Of a stretch of DNA of 64,000 bases, positions 12,152 to 24,600 are shown in pieces. The notes under the pieces are model-generated. The model ran no database searches. It was not told where the DNA came from and worked only from the letters and a program-made list of their open reading frames with translations. The position numbers and the translations under genes were made by a program. Source of the DNA: Sorghum bicolor (taxonomy: Eukaryota; Streptophyta; Magnoliopsida; Poales; Poaceae); the NCBI RefSeq assembly GCF_000003195.3, contig NC_012870.2, positions 30,310,477-30,374,476 of the forward strand, written 5' to 3'. Position 1 is the stretch's first letter. Every line of letters starts with the position of its first letter.

Positions 12152-12394
12152 GGCCTTGTTTAGTTGGCAAAATTTTGAGTTTTTGGGTACTGTAGCACTT
12201 TCGTTTTTATTTGACAAATATTATTCAATCATGAACTAACTACGCTCAAAAGATTTGTCTCATAAATTACAGATAAACTGTATAATTAGTTTTAGTTTTT
12301 GTCTATCTTTAATACTCCATGCATGTGCCGCAAAATTTGTTGTGACGGACAATCTAAAATTTTTGACAAAACTTTTTGGGAACTAAACTAGGTC
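12152..12394. mobile_element. MITE with GGCCTTGTTTAGTT termini
   Basis: The left end GGCCTTGTTTAGTTGGC pairs with the right end GGAACTAAACTAGGTC as terminal inverted repeats. The element is 243 bp, AT-rich and non-coding, flanked by AAA on both sides as a possible 3-bp duplication. It matches the general form of a very common panicoid grass MITE. Superfamily (Tourist/PIF-like) is inferred from the 3-bp duplication only. Confidence 0.8.
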
Positions 12395-13261
12395 AAAGAT
12401 TGTCATTAGGTTCCTCAAAAATATTCGGACCCTATGAGGTTGGAGAAAAAAAGGAGATAAGAAGTTGGAGCTTGGTTCCTTTATAAACAGATCGAAAATA
12501 TCAAATAAGAAAAACTCAGCCCTGTTTTTTTGCCTCCCTTTTGGCATGTAACTAAATAAAGAAAGTAGAGAAAAATAAAAAAAAGTAACTCTTATTTTTC
12601 TCTATTTGATTATTAACGTAGGATCTAAGAAATCTATTTAAATTAGGATTCCTACTCCATATTTTTCTAGACGTGAGCTATTCTAACTCGTATGAGCACG
12701 GGTTATATATAAGTCCGAACAAAAAAACTTTTTATTGTTCGGTAATTAAAAATAGATGGACAAAAAATTTGATAGATAAAAAAAAAACCTAAAATTTTGC
12801 CTCTTTATTTATTAGAAAAGAAGAAGAAGAGATAGATATATAAACGTGTACCGAACCTCAAGAGCTACACTACAATTAGCCTCTCCTTAATTTTGACCCT
12901 GCTTCGCGGTGAGGCCGCCAGACTGGGGGGGTAGGAAACTGAAGGAAGATATAAACCGGAGGTAGAAAAAAAGGATAAGAACTATTAGATCTTTATCTTA
13001 TGGTTGGAAAAAAATCTAGTGTTGAACCACTTAAATAAAACAATCAGATTGCAGAGTAAACTCATTCTAGTAGTGATGACGTGGTATAAAATATTTAGCG
13101 GTGGTCCCTGTTCGGCGCACATCTGAACTCCACGCTATCCGGATTCCGCGCGCTGCTGTGACGGAGTTGTGGTTGTAGTATTTTTAATATTTTAAATAAA
13201 AAGGAAATTAAAAAGGCTGACGAACTCAGATGCCTTTAAAAAGGCTGCCGGCGTTTCCCTT
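12395..13261 (+). promoter_or_regulatory. Upstream region of the TFIIE-beta gene
   Basis: AT-rich, non-coding sequence becomes GC-rich after about 13110. A TATA-like CTTTAAAAAG at about 13235 lies roughly 30 bp upstream of a GC-rich leader that ends at a splice donor (13367). The placement of the transcription start is an inference. Confidence 0.5.
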
Positions 13262-13947
13262 CCACTTCCACCGATCGCGCTTATTCACCGCCGCCGACGC
13301 GAAAGCAAGGAACCCTTCCGATCGGACTAATCCGGTGGCATCGGTTGAGGCGTCTGCTGCGATCCGGTGAGTTCGATCGCGGCTATGTTACGTGCACGAT
13401 TTGGTGGGAGATCATGGTTTTGCTGTCAGGTGCTACCGCGCTGAACCTGCTGGCTCGCCGATTTCCTCACCCCGCCGCCCTCCCGCTAGGGGATCAGGAG
13501 AGAGGTTGGCCCAGTTAATTAGGGTCATGATCTACCGTGTCTGCCCCCGGGTTCCTTTAGGTTTCGTTGGATCCGATCTGGTCTGAAGACGTAATTACTC
13601 GAGCCATTGCCCAAATAATTGATGCATTGCATGCAGTTTGCACCTAGCCACAAAGTGCTCAATTTCTTTGGGGGGTTGGAATGGATTGGCCTGTGTGGAG
13701 ATCAGTTTTATGAGTTTAGATTGGATGTGAATTGGAGACTCTTTGATGAACTAGCTAGGGCCTTTGTATCTTGCTTGATTAGCAAACTACCTGTTTGTTT
13801 AAGGAGCTGTTTGAACTTTGAAGTGCCTTGGATTCTACCTAAGCTAGTTGGTATGTGCTTTTGTTATTTAGGTATGAAGTTTGTGGGTTCTTGATACTAT
13901 CATGGTTGACAACAGAAATGAATCACATATTTTTGGACTTTGATTTA

Positions 13948-14140
13948 GGGCATGTGTGGATCCTATGGTCTAAACTTTAGTTGGCTAAAGTTAAGGACTA
14001 AAATTTTAGACCATTTGAGTTCACTTGTGTGGCTGGCTAAACTTTAGACAACACTCTAGACCATCCTGTTTGGAGCCTCTAGAGCTGAAGTGGTTTAAAG
14101 TTTAACGGCTAAAGTTTAGACTATGGATCCAAACAGGCCT
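13948..14140. mobile_element. MITE in the leader intron of TFIIE-beta
   Basis: Terminal inverted repeats of about 32 bp: left GGGCATGTGTGGATCCTATG, right the complement of AGGCCTGTTTGGATCCATAG, both continuing into GTCTAAACTTTAG. Internal sequence also repeats CTAAACTTTAG in both orientations. It is 193 bp and non-coding, and lies wholly within the intron 13367-14419. Confidence 0.8.
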
Positions 14141-15649
14141 GATAATTGAGAATTTAAAATTTTCAGCTGTTGTAAGGCATTTTGTCATATTTGTAGATTT
14201 CAAACAATTGATCTTTGAATGAATGAGATACTTACTGATCCATCTTATTCCTGGGAAGTATATAAATTAAACCTGATTGTTTCCATTCGTACAATGCAAT
14301 GTATTTAGTTTCTTTGGCAGCGTTAGTTTCATCGACATGTCACTACTGCTCCAGTTCTTCTTCTGGTGTTCACGTTTTTGTTTGTGTGGCAATCACTTAC
14401 ATAAAAATTCTTTCCCTAGATGGACCTCAAGGATAGCCTCTCTAGATTCAAGCAACAACAGGAGAGGTGCCAGTCATCTTTAACTAGCATTGCTGCAAAT
14501 CAAACTTCGGCCTCGAAGCCAAAGCACAGGGCCCAACCAATAAATGCTCCATCTGTTCCTGCGAGATCATCACAATCTATTAAATTTTCGAATGATACAG
14601 AAAGGCTTCAGCATATTAATTCGATTAGGAAATCTCCTGTTGGAGCACAGATGAAACTTGTCATCGAACTGCTTTACAAGGTACTCTTTATTAAGCTACA
14701 ACCCTCCTGTATTTTCTTTTTATAACTAGTGTGTAATGTTGTCAGGAAATGATTTCTTCTCTCGCCTCAAAAAAATACCTGATTTTGGAAATCAACACTC
14801 TAGTTGTCTATTGAAAATTTAATTATGATTAATTATCGTTGAAGTGTTGAACTATCATTGTTTATAGAAACCCTGGATCAGTGGATATCCTATTTCTATG
14901 TCTTCAGCTTGTAGAACACTTATTTGTATCATGTCGCCCTTCCCAATTTGTGGTACTGTCTGAATGCCTTCTCTCACATGTAAGATGCTCAGGCCCCGTC
15001 AGTCTTGATATGTTGTACCTTATGTGTGTTAGCCCATGATAAACAGAATGTCAGGGATAGATCAACACAGGCTGGGGTAGGACACTAACTTGCTATCTGG
15101 CCAAAGCGAAATGGCTATTCTGGTTGTCGTGTGTGGATGCTACATATCAGTTATCGAATATATGAGCCATTTCACTGAGCAGAATTATATACTTTAAAAA
15201 TATGGAAAACTCCTATGATGATTTTCTGTAAGGCCCATTTTTCTTCATTTAAGCAATCATTGTAGAAGTTTCTTACATCTTCATAGGGGATAGCACAGTA
15301 AGTATCACATAAACTTTCTTTATAGATTACGATGCTACATCTAGTTCATGAATTGATATTATTATTTCTTTTGTGTTTCCAGACAAGACAAGCTTTTACT
15401 GCAGAGCAAATAAATGAAGCAACTTATGTTGATATTCATGGTAACAAGGCGGTCTCTGACAGCTTGAGGAACAACCCCAAAGTACAATATGAGTGGGATA
15501 CCGTTTTTCTTACAAGGTAAAGGAATTATTACTCTATAGTTGTTCATAATAGACTTGAACTGCTAATATTAGCCTGGACATTTGTCAGTGAAATGTGTGA
15601 GTGATTCACTTGGCATTTTCTGGTAACCTTAGGTACTTAAGTAATAGTA

Positions 15650-15903
15650 CTCCCCCCTTCATCTCAAATTATAAGTTATTCCAAGAATCTTGAAAGAGTC
15701 AAACTATCTTAAGTTGGACCAAACATATGTGATAAGATAATAATATTTACAATGTCAAATAAATATAATTAGATTCCTCATTAACTATATTTTCATAGTT
15801 GATGTCACAAATCATTTTAATCCTCTTTATAATTTTGGTCAAACTTGAGATGCTTTGACTCTCCAAGATTCTTAGAATGCCTTATAATTTGGAATAGAGA
15901 GAG
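15650..15903. mobile_element. Stowaway-like MITE in a TFIIE-beta intron
   Basis: The left end CTCCCCCCTTCATCTCAAAT and right end, read inverted as CTCTCTCTATTCCAAATTAT, are followed on both arms by ATAAG, AAGAATCTTG and GTCAAA blocks, giving long inverted arms. It is flanked by TA on each side, the Tc1/mariner duplication. It lies in intron 15517-16263. Confidence 0.85.
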
Positions 15904-17091
15904 TATATAATATGCCTTCCTTTACTTACCTGGAAATTGTGGATTTTCATACGTTATGAATTCATTGCTTATGCCACTCATTTATCTTCCTCTCAACTCA
16001 ATTTTCTTTCAATTGTCATAATTCGGTGGTTCATGATAGTTGTGTATCGTAGTGTGGTAAACTATAGCTTTCATGGCCAACAAACTTTTAACGATTAAAA
16101 TGCATTGGAATGTTGTTTTAAGGAGAAATAGACAAGGATTTCCTGATCATTACAGTAGTTGTGTGCTTATTCTAACAGCCTTCATTGTTTTATCTTCTTG
16201 TTGCAGTTAACTATTCTGATTTCTGATGTCTTATGTGTTAATTCACTGTTGGTATATGTGTAGTCCAAACATGATCTTAAGGGAAAAGATCAACTACTTG
16301 TTCTGATAAGAAAATTCACAGAGGGTCTTGCTGTCATGGAAATCAAGGATGCATACCCAACTGTAATGGAAGATCTGCAGGTGATGCTAATTCTCATTAT
16401 CTGATACTTTAACATGTTGTGTTAAACATCACGTGATGACACTGTTCTAAAAGGTGCCCAATTAGTTAATAACAAAAATTCTAAAATAATATGTACAAGT
16501 TAATTAGCTCTATATACTGTATAACCCGCAAAGTTATACTGTAATGTGTACTTGAGTTTATCTGTCTGTCAGCCTATATTTTTTGTTCAAATTGGTATTG
16601 CTTAATGAGCCATGATATAGTTGGCCATTCTGTGTGTGTTCTCTCTAGTTGCCGCGTTCATTAGCATAATAGAACTATAAGTGACCAAGCTTATTCTACA
16701 ATTTATATTCAAGTGCATATGGGTAATCTTGAGTGCCATGCTGTAGGCACTGAAGGCAGCAGGTGAAGTTTGGCTGTTATCAAACATGGACTCACAGGAG
16801 GACATTGTGTACCCTAATGATCCTAAAACGAAGATGAAGGTTGATGATGACCTGAAACTTCTCTTCCGGGAGACTGAGTTACCACGTGACATGGTGGACG
16901 TAGAAAAGGAGCTTCAGAAGAATGGCATCAAGCCCGTGACAAACACAGCGAAACGACGTGCAGCTGCCCAGATCGACGGGGTAAAATCCAAGTCTAAACC
17001 CAAGAAGAAAGATCCTAAGATCACAAAAAGGAGCAGACTTACGAATGGGCATCTGCCAGAGCTGTTCCAGGACATCAACAACGACAAATGA

Positions 17092-17637
17092 TTGGGTTTC
17101 CACTGACCAAAGCAAGAGTGGCTCATTATACTAAATAATGCAATATTATGTATGCATGCAAAGATGCAACTGTTCTGTGTGTGGTTTATAGCCTCCTGTA
17201 AGCTGTGCAAAATTTTTGGTCAGAGTCCAGACTCTGGTCCTTTTCCTTGCATAAAGATGATTTTTCATATGACATACCTATTTCAAGTCTTTATACCTTA
17301 GCAGAAAGGATTCTTCGTGCTGCCATAATTTACTTCCCACAATATAATGCCACCTCTATCATGTCTATGATCCTGACTCACAACCCATGCTCATATGAGT
17401 TAAAATAGCACACATGTAGCCATGTTGGTCAGATTTTAAGATGTATTAGAACAGATGATACAAGCATTGCATAAAATCTTAAAGTTTCACGCTCTATGTT
17501 CTGCTGCATCACACGAGCATATTCGCTAGCAAGATCTAATTTAATTCCTAGGCATAAGAAATAACAAATCATGTCAAACCTCCTAGCAAATTTGTGATGA
17601 GATGTCCCTACCTGCTTCACTTTCGTCCTTGACAATT
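17092..17637 (+). other. 3' UTR and flank of TFIIE-beta
   Basis: Sequence after the stop at 17089-17091 is AT-rich, with a possible AATAAT-type polyadenylation signal near 17134. No other gene is supported up to the CACTA insertion at 17638. A minus-strand open stretch from about 17640 down to 17429 has no recognised similarity. Confidence 0.5.
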
Positions 17638-18165
17638 CACTACTGGAACCGGTGGCTTTGCCGAGTGTAATAACACTCGGCAAAGACCACTTTTCCACTC
17701 GGCAAATCCTTTGCCGATTGTGGCGCTCGGCAAAATTTACTCGGCAAAATCTTACTCGGCGAAGAAGGTTTGCCGAGTGCTTCCTTGGGGGCACTCGGCC
17801 AATTATTTTGCTGAGTGCGTCCCTCAACACTCGGCAAAGTTTTTCTGCCGTTACACTATCCGCCGTCAACGTAAATTTTGCCGAGTGCATGGCTCAACAC
17901 TCGGCAAATTTATTTTTATTTTTTTCCTGTAAATTTTGCCGAGTGCATGGCTGAACACTCGGCAAATTTATTTTTATTTTTTCCTTAATACTTTGCCGAG
18001 TGCTTCCTTTGCACTCGGCAAAGTTTTGGAAGAGAATTCCAGTATGTATGCTGTTATAAACTTTGCCGAGTGTCGTGGTCATAGCACTCGGCAAAATAAT
18101 TTTGAATATTAAATCATGACAAAACTTTGCCGAGTGTCTTGGTCATGGTACTCGGCAAAGTCTCC
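17638..18165. repeat. Left TIR and subterminal TTTGCCGAGTG repeats
   Basis: More than a dozen copies of a TTTGCCGAGTG core occur in both orientations, spaced by 15-60 bp and often paired as short inverted repeats around a variable spacer. The array begins at the CACTACTGGAA terminus. Repeated units in CACTA ends are transposase-binding sites in the studied members. Confidence 0.9.
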
Positions 18166-18297
18166 GAAATTTGCTTTTTTGAATTCCATTACAACAGAAT
18201 ATATCACCAGCATATATTATATATCACAAGCACTCACATATTTTATCAATCCATCGAAAATCCATTAATATCGAACATCACAAGTTCGATATTACAA

Positions 18298-18415
18298 GTC
18301 CCGCACAAATGCATCAAAGTTCAACATGACAAGTACTGTGCCGAAGACATCAAATGCATCAAAGTTAAACATGACAAGTCTCGCACAAATGCATCAAAGT
18401 TCAACATGACAAGTC
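18298..18415. repeat. Tandem GCATCAAAGTTCAACATGACAAGT-type repeats
   Basis: Three copies of a roughly 24-bp unit, containing ATGCATCAAAGTT and AACATGACAAGT, occur at about 18309, 18354 and 18389. They lie between the left subterminal repeats and the second gene. No coding role is seen. Confidence 0.75.
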
Positions 18416-18642
18416 TATTATTAAAAGGTCGACATAGCTACTGTGGCAAAGACTCAAAGGGTGGCCTCCCGGACGTCGGTGAAGGATTGACGGGATCAAC
18501 CGCCGGTGATGTTTGATGAGCGTTTGAACACACCGATGGAGGCTGCACAAAATAGAGGAGATGGCATGTGTTAAACTTAATTAAAAATTGAAAATTTCGG
18601 CAGTACCTCCCCTGCACGGGGAGGTTTTTAACCTGCAAGAAA

Positions 18643-18737
18643 ACAACGGCTCGAAGGCCGATAATACCAATGACACGATGGCCGAAAATCACAATGGCAC
18701 GAAGGCCAGCTATCCCAACTGCACGAAGGCCAACAAA
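18643..18737. repeat. 30-bp minisatellite GGCACGAAGGCC
   Basis: Four units of about 30 bp share GGCACGAAGGCC or a close variant. They lie in the intron between exons 6 and 7 of the minus-strand gene. A perfect short palindrome (CCTCCCC TGCA CGGGGAGG-like) sits just left, at about 18606-18624. Confidence 0.7.
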
Positions 18738-20420
18738 ATTCAACTTTCATACTCACAGGAGTGTAGTGTGCAACCGCCGGCATAGCTTGTCCTTGCCCGA
18801 TGGTTTGAATGAGCTGGGTCACCTGAGCGGTCGGCTGCGCCACCTGAGTGGTCAGCTGTGCGTGCTGAGCGGTCAACTGCACGTGCGACTCCTTTGTTTC
18901 TAACAGCTCGGCGTGCACATGTATTAGAGTGTACCAATTTGATTAATAGAGAAGAGTTATTAGCACAAGCATGACAATTTTAATAGAATCTGTACAGGTA
19001 CATGTACTTCAGATTTTTTTTCCCTCCATTCAGTTCTGCACTATTTCAGTACAATCAGTAATAGACAATCAGCAATAGAAAAATGTACACTGCTGCCAAG
19101 ACAAATGTACACTCTAATACAAGCAGCCATAGGCACAAGTACAATCAGCAATAGACATATAGCAGCACTGATACATTTCTGCCAAGACAAATGTAGTTGT
19201 CTGCCAAGATGGATATGTTTGGTTCAGGCAAAAAGGATGTTGCAAAGGGTAGTAATTTTCTTTTATTTGTAGCATTCCTAAATTTCAGCTTATTTCATTA
19301 ACCCACTGATTTACTCCTTGGTTTTTTCCTTGGCTTTCAATTGAATATATTTCTAAATCTAGGAGAAAGCTAGCTGCACATCAATACATTGTTCAGTTTG
19401 AGTGTGATGAAGTTCCTTCCTGGACCTCTGAATTGTCTCTATGATCAATGTGTGTAAAGTTCAATGTACGACGAGTGAGACCGGAATTACCGTAAGTTCG
19501 TCGACCCGAGACAGTGTTGCAGTTGGTCGTGCACGTATGGGAAGGCTACTGCTGGTGCTCCGTGCCCTCACGTCGGAGAGAGAAGGTGCAGAGGCGGAGG
19601 ACTGAGCGCCGTCTGCAATCCACAACCGCCCATGCTGCCTGCCTTGCCCACGCCTCACGATCACCACTGTCTCAAGGGGATGAGTGCGCAGATCAACATC
19701 TGGGCCACGCAGCGCCCTCACCGACTCCGTGTACTCCATGACTTTAGCGTGGATGGTCGGGTCGGAGTAAGCCTGGGCAGGGGCATCCGGGTTGAAGGTG
19801 ACACCGGATTTCACTGAGCCCATGTGGGACACAGCCCATGCCCCAAACTCCGACACCGGCATGTCTGGCTGTGCAGCCTCCTGCGAGAAAGGCGGCAACA
19901 TGATTAGAAATCGGGCACAAATGAGCATTAGAATAGATAAATGACATCATGTACAAGTGCTCGCTTGAAATTGGGGAGGTTGCGGCTGCCTTGGTGGTGA
20001 GTTGGACCAGCCCTCAGTGCCCGCTTCCGCTTGCCGAGCTCTTGCTTTTCGATGTGCGCCGGGTCTAGGAACCTGTCCACGATCCTTGCCCATGCCGATC
20101 TATACGACATGCACCAGCTGGGCGGCACCTACACATCATCAATTGTTTGACATAGAAGAAAGATCAATTCTGGACCTGCAAACTCCCAAAATGAATCAAT
20201 TTTATTCAAGTACCTGAAGGTACTACTCCCGGGTCAGCTTCACCTTTCTTGCACCGGCCTTCTTGAGGGGCTCTTTCTCGATGGACCTGTAGTAGTCGAC
20301 GTGGGCTTGGAGTTTTGCCTCGTGAATCATGTCACCGACGTACTTTTGACACGCTCTGTGTGCTGTCTGATCTGCCAGGTTCTCTCGACCTGGTTCGGCC
20401 TTGAAGTAACTCTGTGTGCA

Positions 20421-20775
20421 CAGTGGCGGAGGCAGCAATAAATTTCAGGTGTGGCAGGTTTATAAAGGTCAATTGGTCAAACATGTATAATATAACTAAC
20501 AACTATTTTCATAAAAAAACTAACGACTATGCAAAGATGTACCAGAACATTATTTATCTATGTCCAAAAGTAAAGCATTGGTACTAAAAATACCTCACTA
20601 AATAAACATTCTTGGAATAAATACATACTTATAATAATGCTTTATTTGAGTACAGACCTAGGCAAAGACATTTTTATATTTTTATTTTAAAATTCTTCCT
20701 TAATTTCAGTAAGATCAAGTCCCTTGAATAAGCCGCGCTCAATGTCGCACACCATCAGGTCATTATGCCAAGCAT
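20421..20775 (-). mobile_element. hAT transposon remnant inside an intron of the CACTA second gene
   Basis: The sequence begins CAGTGGCGGAGGCAG, a hAT-type terminus. On the minus strand from ~20770 to 20687 it encodes a short tail (NDLMVCDIERGLF, then KGLDLTEIKEEF and a stop) resembling the C-terminus of hAT-family transposases. The fragment fills nearly all of the intron 20816-20412 and reaches within about 10 bp of the splice acceptor. No second terminus or 8-bp duplication was found, so it is a 3'-end remnant. Confidence 0.6.
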
Positions 20776-21681
20776 CAGGTGCTAAACTGCTGATGCTTTG
20801 ATTGTGAGACACTTACCCAAAAGTCCGCCAAAACCCGCTCCTGCTTGTTGGACTTCTCGTCATCCTCGCCGAGTGCGTACCTGCCCCACGTCCAGGCCGG
20901 CTCCCACCTCACATCTCCCAAGTCCACAAGGCCGGGGAAGTGTTTCCTGCACAGACATCCCAGGATGGTAGCAGGGGTGCGTGGGGGATCAAGAGCACCC
21001 TCCAGAACTAGCCAGCCCCTGCAAAAGTGATTTAGGAAAAATATCAATTTGTCTTTGGATTTTCAACGTATCATATGAAGTACTAGTGATAACATCTATA
21101 GTTACTTACCTTCTTCCCGCTGGACGTATCAGTGGGCGTCGTTCATGATGCGGAACACTAGGAAGCCTTGTGGCACCTCGCAGGTAACGAGTTGAGTGAG
21201 CAGAACTGTCCTCCGTCTGCTGAGTCCCCTCGTCCGTCTGCTCAGTCGCGTGATTGTCTGGGGTCGTTACCATGGCCACCTCATGGTCCTCTGGGGTAGG
21301 AGTCGGGTCCTCCGGGTGGTCGTGAGCTGGGGTAGGAGGCCGGTCCTCCGACTGGTCGTGAGCTGGGGTAGGAGGTCGGCCCCGCCTGGGGCGACCCCGG
21401 GCCCTCCCCGTCCCCATCAGCGTCGTCAGCGTCCTCGTCCTGGGGTGACCCGGGCCACGACTCAGGCCTGCTCTCGCCGGTAGAGCAGAAGCCGTCTCCT
21501 CGACTCCAGCGGGGCATAGCCTCCGGTACACTGAGGCTACCTGCCTCGGTGAACGGTTGGCCACCATGTTTGTTTCTGTCACCTGCAATTTACAAAGAAT
21601 AAACAACAAGCGTTAGTATTACAAATAGTTGAAAATGAATGAACATAACAAATTTTAATAATTAACATAGTATTACATGAT

Positions 21682-24600
21682 TTAGGAATAATCTTCCCCT
21701 GGGTCATAGGTCTCGTCATCACTGTCAAAGTTGTCCAAATGGGCAACACTATCTGAAGGTTCTGTGTTTTCTTCATTGTCTCTGCCTAAATGGAATCGCT
21801 CAAGCATTTCAATGTCCTTAAGATCCACCACTACATCTCCAGGGTCATCATCATCCACCATTTCATTGTCTACTTCCATTTCGGTTATCTCGGGTAAGAC
21901 TATCTCAAACCTCCCTTCTAGGCCATCTGCTTGATAGAACTCTCCATCATATGTATTTGTGTCAAAGGTGTAATCTTCATCGTTTGGAAGAGGTAGTTTA
22001 CCATGCGAAGATACCTGGTGCACAATAGACCAACCCATAAGATGGTCTTTGCCTGTGCACGCGTACGGTGTATGATACACCTGCACGGCCTGTTGAGCCA
22101 CAATATAGACATCTTTTCCTGTATAGACAGAATCATGTCTAATCTCGACTAGCCCAAGATGAGGGGTCCGTCTAGTTTGTCCAGGATCAAACCAGTGGCA
22201 CTTGAATATGACATGAGTAAGAGGTACCCGGCCGTCATATAAAAGTTCATAGATCTCCTCAATTACCCCATAGTATTCGATGCCATCAGTGCCCAGTGTA
22301 AAAACTTGGCTGTTCGTGGTTTTCCGATTGGGTCGAGTCTGCTCGTGTCTTGACGTGTGGAAGCGATATCCGTTCACGTCATAACCGGTATATGACTTCA
22401 CCCTAGGCTCGAAGCCGTTTGCAACCTGTCTCAACTCGTCACTCATGGACGCATAGGTCTGCGCCTGCAAGTTCAAGCATGATACATCATTATACTACTG
22501 GATGTTGCGATGTACTAGGGAACATCGAGTTATCGACAAAAGTACGAGCTAGATTGGAAAGTACCTTTTGTTTGAACCAAGAAATGAAATCAGGCCTCCC
22601 AGCTCCCGCACCCTCTGAAAGAAGGGCATCATGCTCATGCGGGCTAGGATCAATTGATTGACGCCACTCTTGACAAACAAATTCCCTGTACCAAAGAGAA
22701 TCAATGGGGATCGATACATAGTAGAGTCGTCGTATTGAAACAAGCTTGTTGAGAACTTACTGTATGAATGGAGCAACCTCAGGCAGGTTGGTGAACACAT
22801 ATAGCGTGATCCTGCGCCACTCTTCTGCATCCAATCTCTTGGGGGTCGATCCACTTGCGCAGCCTAGTTCACCTTTGAAAAGGATGAGGGTGGATTCATT
22901 TTCGCCAGCATTGTAACGAGGGGGTGGATTATGCCTGCTAGGAAGGTTAGGCTTGTAGTAGGATGTTGTGAAGTTTGCTACCTCCTCCCGAATGCTTGCC
23001 TCTGTAATTGCAGCCTCAATTCTGGCTTTATTTGTACACTTCTTGCGAAGAGTCTTTAGACATCGCTCGATTGGGTAGCACCAACGGGCCTGCACTGGCC
23101 CCCCCAACCGTGCCTCGTTCGGGAGGTGCACAATCAGATGCTGCATCGGTAAGAAGAAGCCAGGTGGAAAGATCTTCTCCATCTCACAGACCAACTCAGG
23201 TGCCATTATTTCTAATTCTGTAATGACGGCCAGAGATAGCTCCTTGGCACAAAGCTGGCGGAAGAAGTAGCTTAGCTTTGCCAGCACTAGCCAGACATGC
23301 TCAGGGACATAGCCTCGAACCATCGACGGAAGTATTCGCTCAATCCATATGTGGTAGTCATGACTCTTCATCCCGTTGACTCGCAGAGTGGCTAAGTTGA
23401 CTCCCCTGCTTAGATTGGTTGCATACCCATCAGGGTACATTAAATTCTTGATCCATCGAAGCACTTCCCTCCTATGCTCGATTTTCAAGACGTAGGGGGC
23501 CTTAGGCCTTCTCCACTGCCTTCCTGTCGCACTTTTCTGCATCTCTAGGTTTGGCCTATCACACAACGTCGCAAGGTCCACTCTAGCCTTAGGGTTGTCC
23601 TTAGACTTGTCGGTGTCCATGAGTGTTGCCCAAAGTGCCTCGGCGATATTCTTTTCGGTGTGCATGACATCAATGTTATGTGGTAGTAGGAGGTCATCAA
23701 AATAGGGGAGCCTCGTCAACCCGGACTTATGAGTCCACATATGTTGCTCACCATATCCCACATACTTACCATCCGGCCCAGGCACAAGAGCATCTATCTG
23801 AGCACGAACCTCGGCCCCCGTCCTCAAGTGTGGTATAGGGTCTGTCACTTTGACACCTTTCGTGAAATTCTTGATGTCTTTTCTGAATGCATGGTCAAGA
23901 GGGAGGAATTGACGATGCTTGTCGAACGATGAATACTTGCCACCCTTCTTCAACCATATGAACCTCACAGCGTCCTTGCATATTGGGCATGGGAACTTCC
24001 CCTGAACACACCAGGCGCACATTAACGCGTACGCCAGGAAGTCGTGCAGGGAGTAGTGGTACCAGACGTGCATTTTGAAAACTGTCTTCGTAGCTCGGCC
24101 GTATGTCCACACCCCTTCATCCCAAGCATGGATCAACTCATCTATCACAGGCTCCATGAAGACACCCATATGACTCCCCGGGTGTCCAGGAATTATCAAC
24201 GATAGGAACATGGTATGCCGTTGAAAGGAGACACCGGGGGGGAGATTGAGGGGGATGACGAACACGGGCCAACATGTGTATGGTGCAGCCATCATACCAT
24301 ATGGATTGAACCCATCTGTTGCTAGGGCGACATGTACATTACGAGCCTCCTCTGCTTTGAGAGGATGCCGAGCATTGAAGTGCTTCCATGCTTCAGCATC
24401 GGATGGATGTACCATCTTCCCAGGGTTGTACCTTTTGCCGTTTTTGTGCCATGTCATTTGTTTCGTGGATTCTTCAGTCATGAATAGCCGTTGGAGCCTC
24501 GGCAGGAACGGAAGGTGCCGTAGGACTCTCATGGGGATCGTAAGCTGCCTCTTCTGGCCATCGCCTGAGTCTACCTCCACGTATCTGGAGGATTTACACT

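Larger units (their letters stand above)
13262..17091 (+). pseudogene. Transcription initiation factor TFIIE subunit beta, frame-disrupted as sequenced
   Basis: TFIIE-beta helps load and regulate TFIIH at RNA polymerase II promoters in the nucleus. The leader exon (~13262-13366) is non-coding. Its intron ends exactly at the ATG (14420). Coding exons are 14420-14680, 15383-15516, 16264-16380 and 16747-17091. Recognisable blocks are MDLKDSLSRFKQQQE, SPVGAQMKLVIELLYK, TRQAFTAEQINEATYVDI, SKHDLKGKDQLLVLIRKF, ALKAAGEVWLLSN, a TAKRRAAAQ stretch and the C-terminal LTNGHLPELFQ, all in plant TFIIE-beta order (winged-helix core, basic tail). Exon 15383-15516 is 134 nt. After NNPKVQY the conserved RFSYK is encoded two bases out of frame (around 15488-15500), and translation in the first frame meets a stop early in the next exon. 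Without the two extra bases the length would be 284 residues, the usual family length. It is either a sequencing or assembly error in a real gene, or a recent pseudogene. Intact splice sites favour the former. Confidence 0.85.
18438..21567 (-). pseudogene. CACTA second gene, Ptta/En/Spm plant transposase-like (TNP1/TNPA-type), one in-frame stop
   Basis: Seven minus-strand exons join with correct phase: 21567-21110, 21018-20817, 20411-20214, 20128-19955, 19880-19491, 18906-18757 and 18542-18438. They make a 559-codon frame. Blocks typical of the plant Ptta/En/Spm family are RGWLVLEGALDPPRTP, EPAWTWGRYALGEDDE, GPTHHQGSRNLPNFK (the PSHHQGS-like signature) and a C-terminal coiled region rich in QLTAQ/QLTTQ heptads. 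One TAG at 20223-20225 (codon 283) interrupts exon 3 just before a conserved YLQ, consistent with a single C-to-T change of CAG. TNP1/TNPA-type proteins bind the subterminal repeats and assist TNP2; that role here is inferred from family and position. Pro/His/Asp repeats near codons 70-110 are low-complexity. Confidence 0.75.

Noticed and set aside
17640..18165. Apparent small proteins rich in LGK/PSV/FAEC
   Set aside because: They are translations of the TTTGCCGAGTG subterminal repeats.
18606..18630. GC stem followed by T-run, like a bacterial terminator
   Set aside because: The context is a plant transposon and Rho-independent termination does not apply.
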